Shown here: positions 44,970-53,969 of the stretch, piece after piece
Layout of the letters: every line of letters starts with the position of its first letter
Numbering within the stretch: position 1 is the stretch's first letter
Assembly (NCBI GenBank): GCA_020632885.1
Contig: JACKEQ010000003.1
Location: 248,001 to 312,000, forward strand
Source: Alphaproteobacteria bacterium
GTDB taxonomy: Bacteria > Myxococcota_A > UBA796 > GCA-2862545
Length of the DNA: 64,000 nucleotides
Direction of reading: 5' to 3'
Notes under the pieces: generated by a model
What the model saw: the letters and a program-made list of their open reading frames with translations, nothing else
Told to the model about the DNA's origin: nothing
Database searches by the model: none
Made by a program: the position numbers and the translations under genes

Positions 44970-45473
44970 ATGAGCTTGCTCCCCAACCAGCAGATGGACA
45001 CGTCCCCGGTCATCGTCGGGGTCGGTGACCTCGCGGTGCGCCGCCGGGATCTCATGTCCACCCACGCACTGGGGTCCTGCATCGCGGTGTGCGCGTGGGA
45101 TCCACAGACCTCGGTGGGCTTCCTGCTCCACTTCATGCTGCCCGACAGCGCATTGGACCCGCGTCGCGCGGACCGTCAGCCCGCCCTGTTCTGTGACACG
45201 GGGCTCGAGCGGGCGATGGCGGACGTCGTACGCAACGGCGCCAACCGAGCGACGCTCGGCTGCAAGCTCGTGGGCGGAGCTGCGGTCGGCACGGCGAACG
45301 TGGCGAACATCGGGAAGCGCAACCTGCTCGCGGCCAGGAGCTGGCTGTGGAAGGCAGGCATCCCGATCCGCGCGGAGGAGGTGGGAGGGACCATCAGCCG
45401 GACGGTCCACTTCGACCCCTCGAGCGGCCGCGTCGTCATCCACACCCCCGGCCAGAAGGATCGCACGCTATGA
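44970..45473 (+). CDS. cheD: Chemoreceptor glutamine deamidase CheD
   Basis: A 167-residue CheD, which deamidates receptor glutamines. The catalytic region is present: Cys in HALGSCIAV and His in LLHFMLP. The later GNIGKRN-type motif appears as VANIGKRNLLAARSWL. GGAGGC precedes ATG 44970. It heads the rightward chemotaxis operon, divergent from cheW across 130 bases that presumably hold the promoters of both halves. Its stop overlaps the next start (ATGA). Confidence 0.93.
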   Translation: MSLLPNQQMDTSPVIVGVGDLAVRRRDLMSTHALGSCIAVCAWDPQTSVGFLLHFMLPDSALDPRRADRQPALFCDTGLERAMADVVRNGANRATLGCKLVGGAAVGTANVANIGKRNLLAARSWLWKAGIPIRAEEVGGTISRTVHFDPSSGRVVIHTPGQKDRTL

Positions 45474-46276
45474 AAGCCGATCTCATCGAGAAGGCGCGCG
45501 CTCTCGACGCGCCCAGCCCGTCCATCCAGGCGCTCCTCAAGCTCATGACGCGCGACGAGCCGACCCTGCGGGAGGTGGAGAACGTGGTCAAGCAGGACCC
45601 CGTGCTCACGCTCGGCCTGCTCAAGCTCGCGAACAGCGCGCTCTTCGAGGGCACACAGCGCATCGAGTCCCTCGACCGGGCCATCGTGCGCGTCGGACAG
45701 AAGCGCGTCGTCCGCTGGATGCTCGCCCAGGCCACGCGCTCGCTGAACAACCCGCTGGCGAACTACGAGGCGCTGGGCGGGATCCGCGATGCCGCCGTGC
45801 TCCGCGCGCTGATCGCCGAGAAGATCGCCGACCTCCTGGACCTCCAGGACCCGAACCCGGGCGCCTTCTACATCGCCGCCCTCCTCGCGGACATCGGCAA
45901 GGTCGTCATCGACAAGGTGCTGGACACCGAGAAGATGGGCAACGGAGCCCGCTTCATCGACCGCGAGCGGAGCACGTTCGGCATCGACCATGCCGCGCTC
46001 GGCGCACGGGTCGCCCGCCAGTGGGGTCTGTCGCAGAACCTCGTGAGCCTCATCCGCTGGCACCACGACCCCGATCACCCGATGGCCCCCCCGGGAGCCC
46101 GCGTCATCTGTGCCGCGGACGCCTTCGTGGAGGCCCTCTGTCCCACCGGCATCGACGCGCTCGCCAACCCGGCCCCCGCGTCGCTGGACGCGCTCGGTCT
46201 GGACGAGGAGACCCTCGACCGCATCGTGCTCGCCGCCACGCTCGATCAGCAGGAGATGTTGGAGATGTTGCGATGA
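45470..46276 (+). CDS. HDOD domain protein
   Basis: A 268-residue HDOD protein, a family related to HD phosphohydrolases and common as a signalling output. Conserved parts are VVKQDPVLTLGLLKLANSALF and IESLDRAIVRVGQKRV, with a later LLADIGKVVID segment and IRWHHDPDH. It sits between cheD and the receiver-CheX gene, overlapping both by four bases, so it is likely part of this chemosensory pathway. An enzymatic activity is not established for HDOD. Confidence 0.88.
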   Translation: MKADLIEKARALDAPSPSIQALLKLMTRDEPTLREVENVVKQDPVLTLGLLKLANSALFEGTQRIESLDRAIVRVGQKRVVRWMLAQATRSLNNPLANYEALGGIRDAAVLRALIAEKIADLLDLQDPNPGAFYIAALLADIGKVVIDKVLDTEKMGNGARFIDRERSTFGIDHAALGARVARQWGLSQNLVSLIRWHHDPDHPMAPPGARVICAADAFVEALCPTGIDALANPAPASLDALGLDEETLDRIVLAATLDQQEMLEMLR

Positions 46277-47163
46277 CCGCGCCAATCGTGCTCGTGGTGG
46301 ACGACTCGGCCGCCATGCGGAAGATGCTCGTGAAGACGCTGGTGATGGCTGGGGTGGACGAAGCGTCCATCGCCACCGCGACCGACGGGCTCGACGCGCT
46401 CGAGCAGCTCGAGGTCCACCGGCCCCAGCTCCTCGTCACGGACGTGACCATGCCCAACATGGACGGCGTGGACCTCCTCCGGTCCATCCAGCGCCGGTCC
46501 TGGCCCGAGCCCATGCGGATCGTGGCCTGCACGAGCGTCAGCTCGAGCCGAACGCTCCTGGAGCTCGTCCGCGTCGGGTGCGAGCTCGTGATCCGCAAGC
46601 CCTTCGACCGCGGTGAGGTCGCTGGCCAGCTCGCCGAGCTCCTGACGCCCCGCACGGCCGAGGAGCCCGAGCCCGTGACGGCCTGCCAGACCGGCTACGA
46701 GGCCCTCGACACCGCGGTCGAGCGCGTCATGGAGCGGATGGCGTTCACCCTGGCCGAGCGCATCCACCCCGGCGAGCGGGTGCCCGATCCCGAGCGCCGC
46801 CTGCACTGCCGGGCCCGGATCCCCCTGTTGGGCGGGGCTCCCGCGGCCTTCGACCTCTGGGCCACCCCGGTGGTCTCGCGCCACCTCGCGCGTGGCCTGG
46901 TGGGCGAGGTGGAGGACGAGGACGACCTCGCCGGCCTCGAGGCCCTGGCCGAGTTCGCGAACATCCTGGCGGGCGACTGGCTCCTGGCGCGCCAGGCGAC
47001 CGGAGACCCCGAGTCCGCGGCGCTGGAGCTCGGTACGCCCGAGCTCTCGGTCCACCAGCCCGGCGAGCTCGAGCTCGCCGCCGCCTCCACCTACAAGCTC
47101 GATGGTGCCGGCTTCATCCACGTCGTGGTGGATGGCCGGATCGCCGCCGAGCCCGCCGCCTGA
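46273..47163 (+). CDS. Response regulator fused to a CheX-like phosphatase domain
   Basis: A 296-residue protein. The receiver (about 1-125) has VVDDS, the phosphoacceptor Asp57 in LLVTDVTMP and Lys in VIRKPFD. The second domain (about 135-296) resembles CheX/CheC phosphatases, including the ExxN core in LAEFANILAGDW. Such fusions could dephosphorylate their own or other receivers and so end signals. With no separate CheY in the cluster, this receiver may be the main CheA target. That is inference. Confidence 0.8.
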   Translation: MTAPIVLVVDDSAAMRKMLVKTLVMAGVDEASIATATDGLDALEQLEVHRPQLLVTDVTMPNMDGVDLLRSIQRRSWPEPMRIVACTSVSSSRTLLELVRVGCELVIRKPFDRGEVAGQLAELLTPRTAEEPEPVTACQTGYEALDTAVERVMERMAFTLAERIHPGERVPDPERRLHCRARIPLLGGAPAAFDLWATPVVSRHLARGLVGEVEDEDDLAGLEALAEFANILAGDWLLARQATGDPESAALELGTPELSVHQPGELELAAASTYKLDGAGFIHVVVDGRIAAEPAA

Positions 47164-47188
47164 ACACACCCGTACCGGAGATCCTCAC

Positions 47189-49180
47189 ATGCCCACCGAG
47201 ACGACCGGGCCCGACGCGGCCCTGCACCTGGCCGCCTTCCAGGCCGGGCCCGCCACCCTCCTCCTCGATCGCGGGTTCGTGGTCGTGGACGCGAACGACG
47301 CCGCCGAGACGCTCCTGGCAGGGCGCGGCAACGTGCGCGGAGCCCGGGCCGACAGGCTCCTCGGCGGCCTCCAGCGCGAGTCGGGGACCTATGTGGTCGA
47401 TGGCGTGCGGGCGACGGTCACCAGCCTCGGCAGCGCCGGGTTCAGCGTGGCCCTCGTGGATGCCGCGAAGGTGACCGCGACGGAGCGCGACCAGGACTGG
47501 TACCGCGCCATGGTCGAGGCGTCGGGCGTCAGCATGATGACCGCCGACGAGAACCGGGTCATCACCTACGTGAACCCCGCCAACCGCCGTCTGCTGGAGC
47601 GCTACCTGCCCAAGCTCCGCGCGAAGCTCGGCAAGGGCTTCGACCCTTCGGCGCTCGTGGGGCGCTCGATCGACGTGTTCCACAAGAACCCCCACCACCA
47701 GGCCTCGATGCTGGATGCCACCCACGGGCTCACCCACGGGTCCGCCGAGGTGGACGACCTGAAGTTCGACCTGAACATCACGGCCCTGAAGGACCGCAAC
47801 GGCCAGCGGATGGGCTGGTGTGCCGAGTGGGTCGACCAGAACGCGCGCGCCGCCTTCCGTCGTGAGGTCGAGCGCATGGTGGCTGCCTTCGAGGCCGGGG
47901 AGCTCGCGGTACGCGGGGACGCGTCCGCGCTCGAAGGGGACTTCGCCCAGGCGATGCAGGACGTGAACAAGGTGGTGGATGCGCTGACGAAGCCCATCCT
48001 CGACATGTGCCAGCACCTCGCCGTCCTCGCGACGGGCGACACACCGAAGCTCACGGGCACCCGACCCTCCGGGGACTTCGGGCGGCTCTACGACACCATG
48101 ACCGCCCTCGTGCGCGTGAACACCGACATCGCCCGCACAGCGGGCCGCATCGCGAGCGGCGACCTCACCGTCGAGGTGGTGCCGCGCTCCGAGACGGACG
48201 CCCTGCTCGGCGCGTTCTCGCGGATGGTCGTCGACCTCCGGGACTTCGTGCGCCAGACCGCGGACTCCAGCCGCGAGGTCGCGTCCAACGCGTCCGAGAT
48301 GCAGAAGTCCACGCAGACGGTCGCCAGCACCAACCAGACCTCCGCCGCCTCCCTGGAGGAGATCAGCGCCACGATGGTCGAGCTCGCCGCCCAGACCCGT
48401 CACAACGCGAGCAACGCCCAGGAGGCCGTGGTGCTCGCCAAGGCCGCCCGCGACGCGGCGTCCGACGGTGACCGGCGGATGTCCGACATGCTGACGTCCA
48501 TGTCGACGATCAACGAGTCGTCCAAGCAGATCTTCAACATCATCAAGGTCATCGACGACATCGCCTTCCAGACGAACCTCCTGGCCCTCAACGCGGCCGT
48601 CGAGGCCGCCCGGGCGGGCGCCCATGGCAAGGGCTTCGCGGTCGTCGCGGAGGAGGTGCGCAACCTCGCCGCCCGGTCGGCCAAGGCCGCCAAGGAGACC
48701 GCGGGCCTCATCGCGGACTCCATGAAGAAGGTGGAGGCCGGCACCGACCTCGCCCGCGTCACGGCGGAGGGGTTCGTCGCCATCCGCAAGAGCGTGACCC
48801 AGGCCACCGACCTCGTGGAGGAGATCGCGACCTCCAGCTCCGAGCAGAGCGACGGCATCGAGCAGGTGAACGGAGGCCTCACCCGCCTCGAGGACATCGT
48901 GCAGCACAACGCCGCCGTGTCCGAGGAGATGGCCGCGGCTGCCAGCGAGCTGTCCAGCCAGGCCGACCGCATCCAGCGTCAGGTCGCCCGCTACAAGGTG
49001 CCCGCCGCCCGTCCGAAGGGCGTGCAGAGCCTCGATGGCCTCCCGCCCGAGCTGCTCCAGATGATCCAGGCCTACTTCGCCCAGTCCCAGGGACCGCGAA
49101 GCGTCGCTCCGGCCCCGTCGCGCGGCATGGACGATCTGGCGCTCGTGAGCCTCGACGACGACGACTTCGGCCGCTTCTGA
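47189..49180 (+). CDS. Soluble PAS-containing methyl-accepting chemotaxis protein
   Basis: A 663-residue chemoreceptor with no membrane segment. The N-terminus holds a degenerate PAS-like unit (about 12-100) and a PAS domain (about 110-230; MMTADENRVITYVNPANRRLL). A linker with a HAMP-like part (about 300-345) leads to the signalling helices (about 360-610). The conserved tip reads DDIAFQTNLLALNAAVEAARAG, followed by FAVVAEEVRNLAARSA. The tail ends in DDDDFGRF, fitting the x-[HFYW]-x2-[HFYW] CheR-docking pentapeptide. It should sense a cytoplasmic or redox signal. The second receptor is a close paralog. Confidence 0.93.
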   Translation: MPTETTGPDAALHLAAFQAGPATLLLDRGFVVVDANDAAETLLAGRGNVRGARADRLLGGLQRESGTYVVDGVRATVTSLGSAGFSVALVDAAKVTATERDQDWYRAMVEASGVSMMTADENRVITYVNPANRRLLERYLPKLRAKLGKGFDPSALVGRSIDVFHKNPHHQASMLDATHGLTHGSAEVDDLKFDLNITALKDRNGQRMGWCAEWVDQNARAAFRREVERMVAAFEAGELAVRGDASALEGDFAQAMQDVNKVVDALTKPILDMCQHLAVLATGDTPKLTGTRPSGDFGRLYDTMTALVRVNTDIARTAGRIASGDLTVEVVPRSETDALLGAFSRMVVDLRDFVRQTADSSREVASNASEMQKSTQTVASTNQTSAASLEEISATMVELAAQTRHNASNAQEAVVLAKAARDAASDGDRRMSDMLTSMSTINESSKQIFNIIKVIDDIAFQTNLLALNAAVEAARAGAHGKGFAVVAEEVRNLAARSAKAAKETAGLIADSMKKVEAGTDLARVTAEGFVAIRKSVTQATDLVEEIATSSSEQSDGIEQVNGGLTRLEDIVQHNAAVSEEMAAAASELSSQADRIQRQVARYKVPAARPKGVQSLDGLPPELLQMIQAYFAQSQGPRSVAPAPSRGMDDLALVSLDDDDFGRF

Positions 49181-49205
49181 ACCCCAACACATCCGAGAGA
49201 CCGAG

Positions 49206-51161
49206 ATGTCCAACCTCCCCGATCCCACCGAGCTGTTCCACTCCTCGCCCACCCCGACGCTCATCTGTGACGGGTCCGGGCAGGTGGTCCAGGCCAACGA
49301 CGCCGCCCAGCGCCTCTTCGCCCGGTCCGGAGGCGTGGTGGGCACGCGCCCCGACCTGGACGGGGTCCTCGACCTCGCCGGCAAGCGCTACGAGGTCCGC
49401 TCGCGACGGGTGGGCGCCCACCGAGCCCACGAGCTCGTGAGCGAAGCTCCTGCCACCGCGGCGAACCGCGCCCAGGAGGTGGTGACGGCCCTCGACCGCT
49501 CCCTGGCCATCATCGAGTTCAAGCCGGACGGGACCGTGGTGGACGCCAACGCGAACTTCGTGCGGGCGCTCGGCTACGACGACGTCGGGCAGATCCGCGG
49601 CAAGCACCACCGCATCTTCTGCGAGCCGAGCTACACGGCGTCCCGCGAGTACGAGCGCTTCTGGGACCGGCTCCGCTCGGGCGAGTACGTGAGCGACGAG
49701 TTCAGGCGGCTCGGGCGCGGCGGCCAGGAGGTGTGGATCCGCGCCACCTACAACCCCGTGTTCGCAGCGGACGGTCGGGTGGACCGGGTGGTCAAGGTCG
49801 CTGCCGACATCACGGAGGCCAAGCTCGACGACCTCGCCTACCGGGCCGAGATCCGTCGTCTCACGCAGCAGGTGTCCCAGGGCGACCTGCGGGCCCGCGC
49901 GAACCTCTCCGGTGCCCGTCCAGGTGTGGCCGCCGAGCTCCAGCCCTTCAGCGACCTCCTTCAGATCCTGACCACGCCGATGCTCCAGGCCTGCAGCGCC
50001 CTGAAGATGCTGGCCTCCGGTCACCTGCCGCCCCCGATGACGCTCGAGGTCCAGGGCGACCTCGCGGTGTTCCGGGACGCGGTGAACGAGCTGGTACGCT
50101 CGAGCGGCCAGATCATCGGCGTGGCCGAGGCCATCGCGGGCGGAGACCTCACCGCCGAGGTCGTTCCACGCTCCGACGAGGACGCCCTCCTCGGCGCCTT
50201 CGCGAAGATGGTGACCGACCTGCGGGACTTCGTGCGGCAGACGCGCGACTCGAGCCGCGAGGTCGCATCGAACGCGTCCGAGATGCAGAAGTCCACGCAG
50301 ACGGTCGCGAGCACCAACCAGACCTCGGCCGCCTCCCTCGAGGAGATCAGCGCCACCATGGTGGAGCTCGCAGCGCAGACGCGCCACAACGCCGGGAACG
50401 CCCAGGAGGCCGTGGTGCTGGCCAAGGCCGCCCGGGACGCCGCGTCTGCAGGCGACACGCGGATGACCGACATGCTCGCGTCCATGGCCACCATCAACGA
50501 GTCGTCCAAGCAGATCTTCAACATCATCAAGGTCATCGACGACATCGCCTTCCAGACGAACCTCCTGGCCCTCAACGCGGCCGTGGAGGCCGCCCGGGCG
50601 GGCGCACACGGCAAGGGCTTCGCGGTCGTCGCGGAGGAGGTGCGCAACCTCGCCGCCCGGTCCGCGAAGGCGGCCCAGGAGACCGCCGGTCTCATCGCGG
50701 ACTCCATGAAGAAGGTGGAGGCCGGCACCGCACTCGCCCGCGTCACCGCCGAGGGGTTCGTCGCCATCCGCAAGAGCGTCACGCAGGCCACCGACCTCGT
50801 GGAGGACATCGCGAGCTCGAGCGCCGAGCAGAGCGACGGCATCGAGCAGGTGAACGGGGGCCTCACGCGCCTCGAGGACATCGTGCAGCACAACGCCGCG
50901 GTGTCCGAGCAGATGGCCGCAGCGGCCAGCGAGCTCTCCAGCCAGGCCGACCGCATCCAGCGTCTGGTGAACCGGTACAAGGTGCCCACCGCGCGCCCGG
51001 CCGGCGTCCCGAGCCTCGACGGGCTCCCACCGGAGCTCGTGCAGCTCATCCAGTCCTACTTCGCCAGCTCCCAGCGCCCCCAACAGCGCCAGAACCCGTC
51101 GCCGCACGCCGGTGACCTGGCCCTCGTGAGCCTCGACGACGATGACTTCGGCCGCTTCTAA
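49206..51161 (+). CDS. Soluble PAS-containing methyl-accepting chemotaxis protein, second copy
   Basis: A 651-residue receptor, also without membrane segments. The N-terminal degenerate PAS (about 8-60) is followed by an Aer/BdlA-like PAS (about 88-215; VVDANANFVRALGY, HHRIFCEPSY, EVWIRATYNPVF). The signalling region is nearly identical to the upstream receptor at DNA level over long stretches, which points to recent duplication or gene conversion. It ends with the same DFGRF tail, and the codons of that tail overlap the cheR start by 20 bases. The PAS may bind a cofactor, but none can be named. Confidence 0.93.
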   Translation: MSNLPDPTELFHSSPTPTLICDGSGQVVQANDAAQRLFARSGGVVGTRPDLDGVLDLAGKRYEVRSRRVGAHRAHELVSEAPATAANRAQEVVTALDRSLAIIEFKPDGTVVDANANFVRALGYDDVGQIRGKHHRIFCEPSYTASREYERFWDRLRSGEYVSDEFRRLGRGGQEVWIRATYNPVFAADGRVDRVVKVAADITEAKLDDLAYRAEIRRLTQQVSQGDLRARANLSGARPGVAAELQPFSDLLQILTTPMLQACSALKMLASGHLPPPMTLEVQGDLAVFRDAVNELVRSSGQIIGVAEAIAGGDLTAEVVPRSDEDALLGAFAKMVTDLRDFVRQTRDSSREVASNASEMQKSTQTVASTNQTSAASLEEISATMVELAAQTRHNAGNAQEAVVLAKAARDAASAGDTRMTDMLASMATINESSKQIFNIIKVIDDIAFQTNLLALNAAVEAARAGAHGKGFAVVAEEVRNLAARSAKAAQETAGLIADSMKKVEAGTALARVTAEGFVAIRKSVTQATDLVEDIASSSAEQSDGIEQVNGGLTRLEDIVQHNAAVSEQMAAAASELSSQADRIQRLVNRYKVPTARPAGVPSLDGLPPELVQLIQSYFASSQRPQQRQNPSPHAGDLALVSLDDDDFGRF

Positions 51162-51975
51162 GGTCCTCTCGCCCCAGGTCTTCTCCGAGCTGCGGGCGCT
51201 GGTGGAGGGTCGCTACGGCATCCAGCTCGAGGGCAAGGAGGACATGGTCCAGAGTCGGATCGGTCCCCTGGCCCGGAAGAGCGGGCTCCCGGATGCCGAC
51301 ACCTACATCCGCCACACGCTCCAGCGGGGGTCGCCGGCCGAGCTGTCGGCCCTCGTGGACAGCCTGACCACCAACCACACGCACTTCCACCGCGAGGCCG
51401 AGCACTTCGACGTCCTGGCCCGCGAGGCCCTCCCGCCGCTCATCGACATGCGGCGCCGGACGGGCGACCTCGACATCCGGATGTGGTGCGCGGCCGCTTC
51501 GACCGGCCAGGAGCCCTACCAGCTCGCGATGATCCTGAACGAGACCCTCGGACCGGACGCCTCGCGCTGGCGGCGGGACCTCCTCGCCACCGACATCAGC
51601 GAGAACGCGCTCCAGAAGGCGCGGGAGGCCCGGTACAAGCCCGAAGACGTCGAGCGCATGCCGGAGCAGCGCACCCGCCGCTGGATGCGTCGCGAGGGCG
51701 ACCGCTACACGGTGGTCCCCGAGCTCCAGCAGCAGGTCGTCTACCGGCGGCTCAACCTGCTCCGGCCGTCCTACCCGTTCAAGCAGCCCATGGACATCGT
51801 GTTCGTGCGGAACGTCATGATCTACTTCGACCTCCCCACGCGGCTCGACATCGTGCGGAAGATGCACCGGGTGGTCGCACCGGGTGGCTGGTTGTTCATC
51901 AGCCTCTCGGAGACACTGCCGCACGAGCGGGACGGACTGTTCCGCTTCGTTCGACCTGGCGTCTACCGGCGGTGA
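51142..51975 (+). CDS. cheR: Chemotaxis methyltransferase CheR
   Basis: A 277-residue CheR, which methylates receptor glutamates with SAM. The N-terminal helical domain (about 1-70) is followed by TTNHTHFHREAEHF and the SAM-binding domain, with WCAAASTGQEPYQLAM, LLATDISENAL and VFVRNVMIYFD, ending in LFISLSETL. It starts inside the receptor gene, so receptor and methylase are translated together. Confidence 0.95.
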   Translation: MTSAASKVLSPQVFSELRALVEGRYGIQLEGKEDMVQSRIGPLARKSGLPDADTYIRHTLQRGSPAELSALVDSLTTNHTHFHREAEHFDVLAREALPPLIDMRRRTGDLDIRMWCAAASTGQEPYQLAMILNETLGPDASRWRRDLLATDISENALQKAREARYKPEDVERMPEQRTRRWMRREGDRYTVVPELQQQVVYRRLNLLRPSYPFKQPMDIVFVRNVMIYFDLPTRLDIVRKMHRVVAPGGWLFISLSETLPHERDGLFRFVRPGVYRR

Positions 51976-52011
51976 GCCCGGACGTGCGATAGCGGCCGCC
52001 GGAGAGGTCGC

Positions 52012-53316
52012 GTGGGCAAGGAACCCGTCCCGGATGCCTGGGAGCAACGCTGCATCGAGCAGGAGCGGTGGTTCGGGATGGCCGCCGCGGTGGTCGGCGT
52101 CGTCTCCCAACCCCTCTGGCTCTGGCTCGACCACTTCGTCGAGCCCGAACACACCGTGCGGTGTGCGGTCTCGCGGGGCCTCGTCGCCTTCGCCTGCCTC
52201 GTCTACCTCACCCCTCTCGTCCCCACCGGTACGCTACGGCAGGTGCGCGTCACCACCCTCGCGACCTGGGCCATCGCGGCGCTCTTCGTCGGCGTGACGG
52301 TGCCGGGCGCAGGTGACGCCTACGCGATGTACGTGGTGAGCTACTCGCTCCTGCCGTGGGCGGCCGCCGTGTCCCTGAGCCTGCCCCTGCCCTGGGCCGT
52401 GTCCCTGATGGCCATCGTGCTCTCCGGGTTCGCCCTCCCCCACGCCCTGCTCGGCGGTCCGCCCGTGGCCGACGCGGTCGCGGGACAGGTGTACATGGTC
52501 ACCGCCGCGGCACTGGGGGCGACGTCGATCACCCTGCGCCACAGGGCCCTGCGCACGGCCTTCCTCACGGACCGCGAGCTCCAGCGCTCCGAGCGGGAGG
52601 TCGCCGCCAGCCAGCTCGCCCTGATCGAGCAGCAGGCGCTCCACGACGCCCGGAACCACTTCCTGGAGCGCATGAGCCACGAGCTTCGAACCCCGCTGAA
52701 CGCCATCCTCGGCTACACCGAGATGGTGCGGGAGGAGTGTGTGGACGCCGGGATGGACGCCAGCGTCGAGGACCTCGACCGTGTTGCGGCCAGCGGGAAC
52801 ACGCTCCTCGCGCTCATCGCCGACATCCTCGACCTCACCGCGCTGGAGACCGGCAACGTGCGCTTCGTCATCGAGGACGTCGACCTCGAGGCGCTCCTCC
52901 GGAGCTGCGTGGCCGAGGTCGCGCCGGCCGCGGCACGCAAGGGTCTTCCGATCACCGTGGAGGCCGGAGATCTGGGCACGGTGGCTTGCGACCCCACCCG
53001 CGTGCGCCAGGCCCTGCTCGCGCTCCTCACCAATGCCGTGAAGTTCACGGCCACCGGGAACATCGTGGTGCGGGCTGCCCGACGGGACCCCGGAGCCACC
53101 ATCGACGTCGAGGACACCGGGCCTGGCGTTCCGCAGGACCTCGCCGAGCGCATCTTCGAGTCGTTCGTGCAGGCCGACAGCCGCACCACGCGACAGGCGG
53201 CCGGCGCCGGCGTCGGCCTCACGGTGGCGCGCGAGATGGTGCGGCGGATGGGGGGCGAGGTGAGCTACCGTCCACGGGACGGCGGGGGGAGCACCTTCTG
53301 CCTGGAGATCCGATGA
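52012..53316 (+). CDS. Membrane sensor histidine kinase
   Basis: A 434-residue kinase from GTG 52012, with GGAGAGG upstream. Six hydrophobic segments fill about 18-175. The kinase core follows: H-box with phospho-His in RMSHELRTPLNAILGY, N-box LLTNAVKF, G1 DTGPGVP and G2 GAGVGLTVA. There is no receiver or PAS domain. No response regulator lies downstream, so it is an orphan; it may act on receivers of the chemosensory cluster. The next gene starts inside its stop region (four-base overlap). Confidence 0.9.
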   Translation: MGKEPVPDAWEQRCIEQERWFGMAAAVVGVVSQPLWLWLDHFVEPEHTVRCAVSRGLVAFACLVYLTPLVPTGTLRQVRVTTLATWAIAALFVGVTVPGAGDAYAMYVVSYSLLPWAAAVSLSLPLPWAVSLMAIVLSGFALPHALLGGPPVADAVAGQVYMVTAAALGATSITLRHRALRTAFLTDRELQRSEREVAASQLALIEQQALHDARNHFLERMSHELRTPLNAILGYTEMVREECVDAGMDASVEDLDRVAASGNTLLALIADILDLTALETGNVRFVIEDVDLEALLRSCVAEVAPAAARKGLPITVEAGDLGTVACDPTRVRQALLALLTNAVKFTATGNIVVRAARRDPGATIDVEDTGPGVPQDLAERIFESFVQADSRTTRQAAGAGVGLTVAREMVRRMGGEVSYRPRDGGGSTFCLEIR

Positions 53317-53969
53317 CCTCCTTCGTCCGCTACAGCCTCCGCACGCTCGACGTTCCCGCTGCTCGCGCGTTCTACCTGGACACTCTGGGCCTCGACATCC
53401 CGTCGGGGCCTGCTGCCGGACCCCTCGAGGTCTGGCCTCTGCACGAGCGGGCCCGCGCCGCCGGCATCCCGGCCCACTGGCTGGGCCAGATCCACGTCGA
53501 CGACCCCGAAGCCGTGCGGGATGCCGTGGTCGCGGCGGGAGGCATGGCCCTCGGTCCGCTGGTGGACGGGCCCCACGGACGGTACGCGACCGTGCGAGAC
53601 CCCTGGGGCGCCGTGTTCGCCGCCAGCACCGCAACGGTTCCCGAGGGTCCTTCCCCGGTGGTCTGGCGTCACCTGCACACCCGCGACCCCCACGCGGCAC
53701 GGGCTCTCTACGGCCGTCTCTTCGGTTGGGGAACCGAGGACGGGCTCTCCTCCGCGCCGGGCGCCGACCGAATGGGGAGCGTGTCGGGTCTCCTTCCGGG
53801 GGCCCACCCGCACTGGGCGTTCCTGTTCGCGGTCGACGACGTGGAGGCCACGTGCGCCAGCATCCGGGCAGCGGGCGGGGTGGCCCTCGAGCCGACGCCA
53901 GCGGGAGATCGGAGGGCAGCGGGGTGCGAGGACCCCCAGGGAGCGGCGTTCGGAATCGTAGGTGCCTGA
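53313..53969 (+). CDS. VOC-family protein with two glyoxalase-like modules
   Basis: A 218-residue protein with two halves of the vicinal-oxygen-chelate fold. The first (about 5-105) contains VPAARAFYLDTLGLDI and YATVRDPWGAVFA. The second (about 115-218) contains DPHAARALYGRLFGW and DVEATCASIRAAGGVAL. This layout resembles small metal-dependent VOC enzymes or antibiotic-binding proteins. The substrate is unknown. It overlaps both the kinase gene and the HIT gene. Confidence 0.8.
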   Translation: MTSFVRYSLRTLDVPAARAFYLDTLGLDIPSGPAAGPLEVWPLHERARAAGIPAHWLGQIHVDDPEAVRDAVVAAGGMALGPLVDGPHGRYATVRDPWGAVFAASTATVPEGPSPVVWRHLHTRDPHAARALYGRLFGWGTEDGLSSAPGADRMGSVSGLLPGAHPHWAFLFAVDDVEATCASIRAAGGVALEPTPAGDRRAAGCEDPQGAAFGIVGA

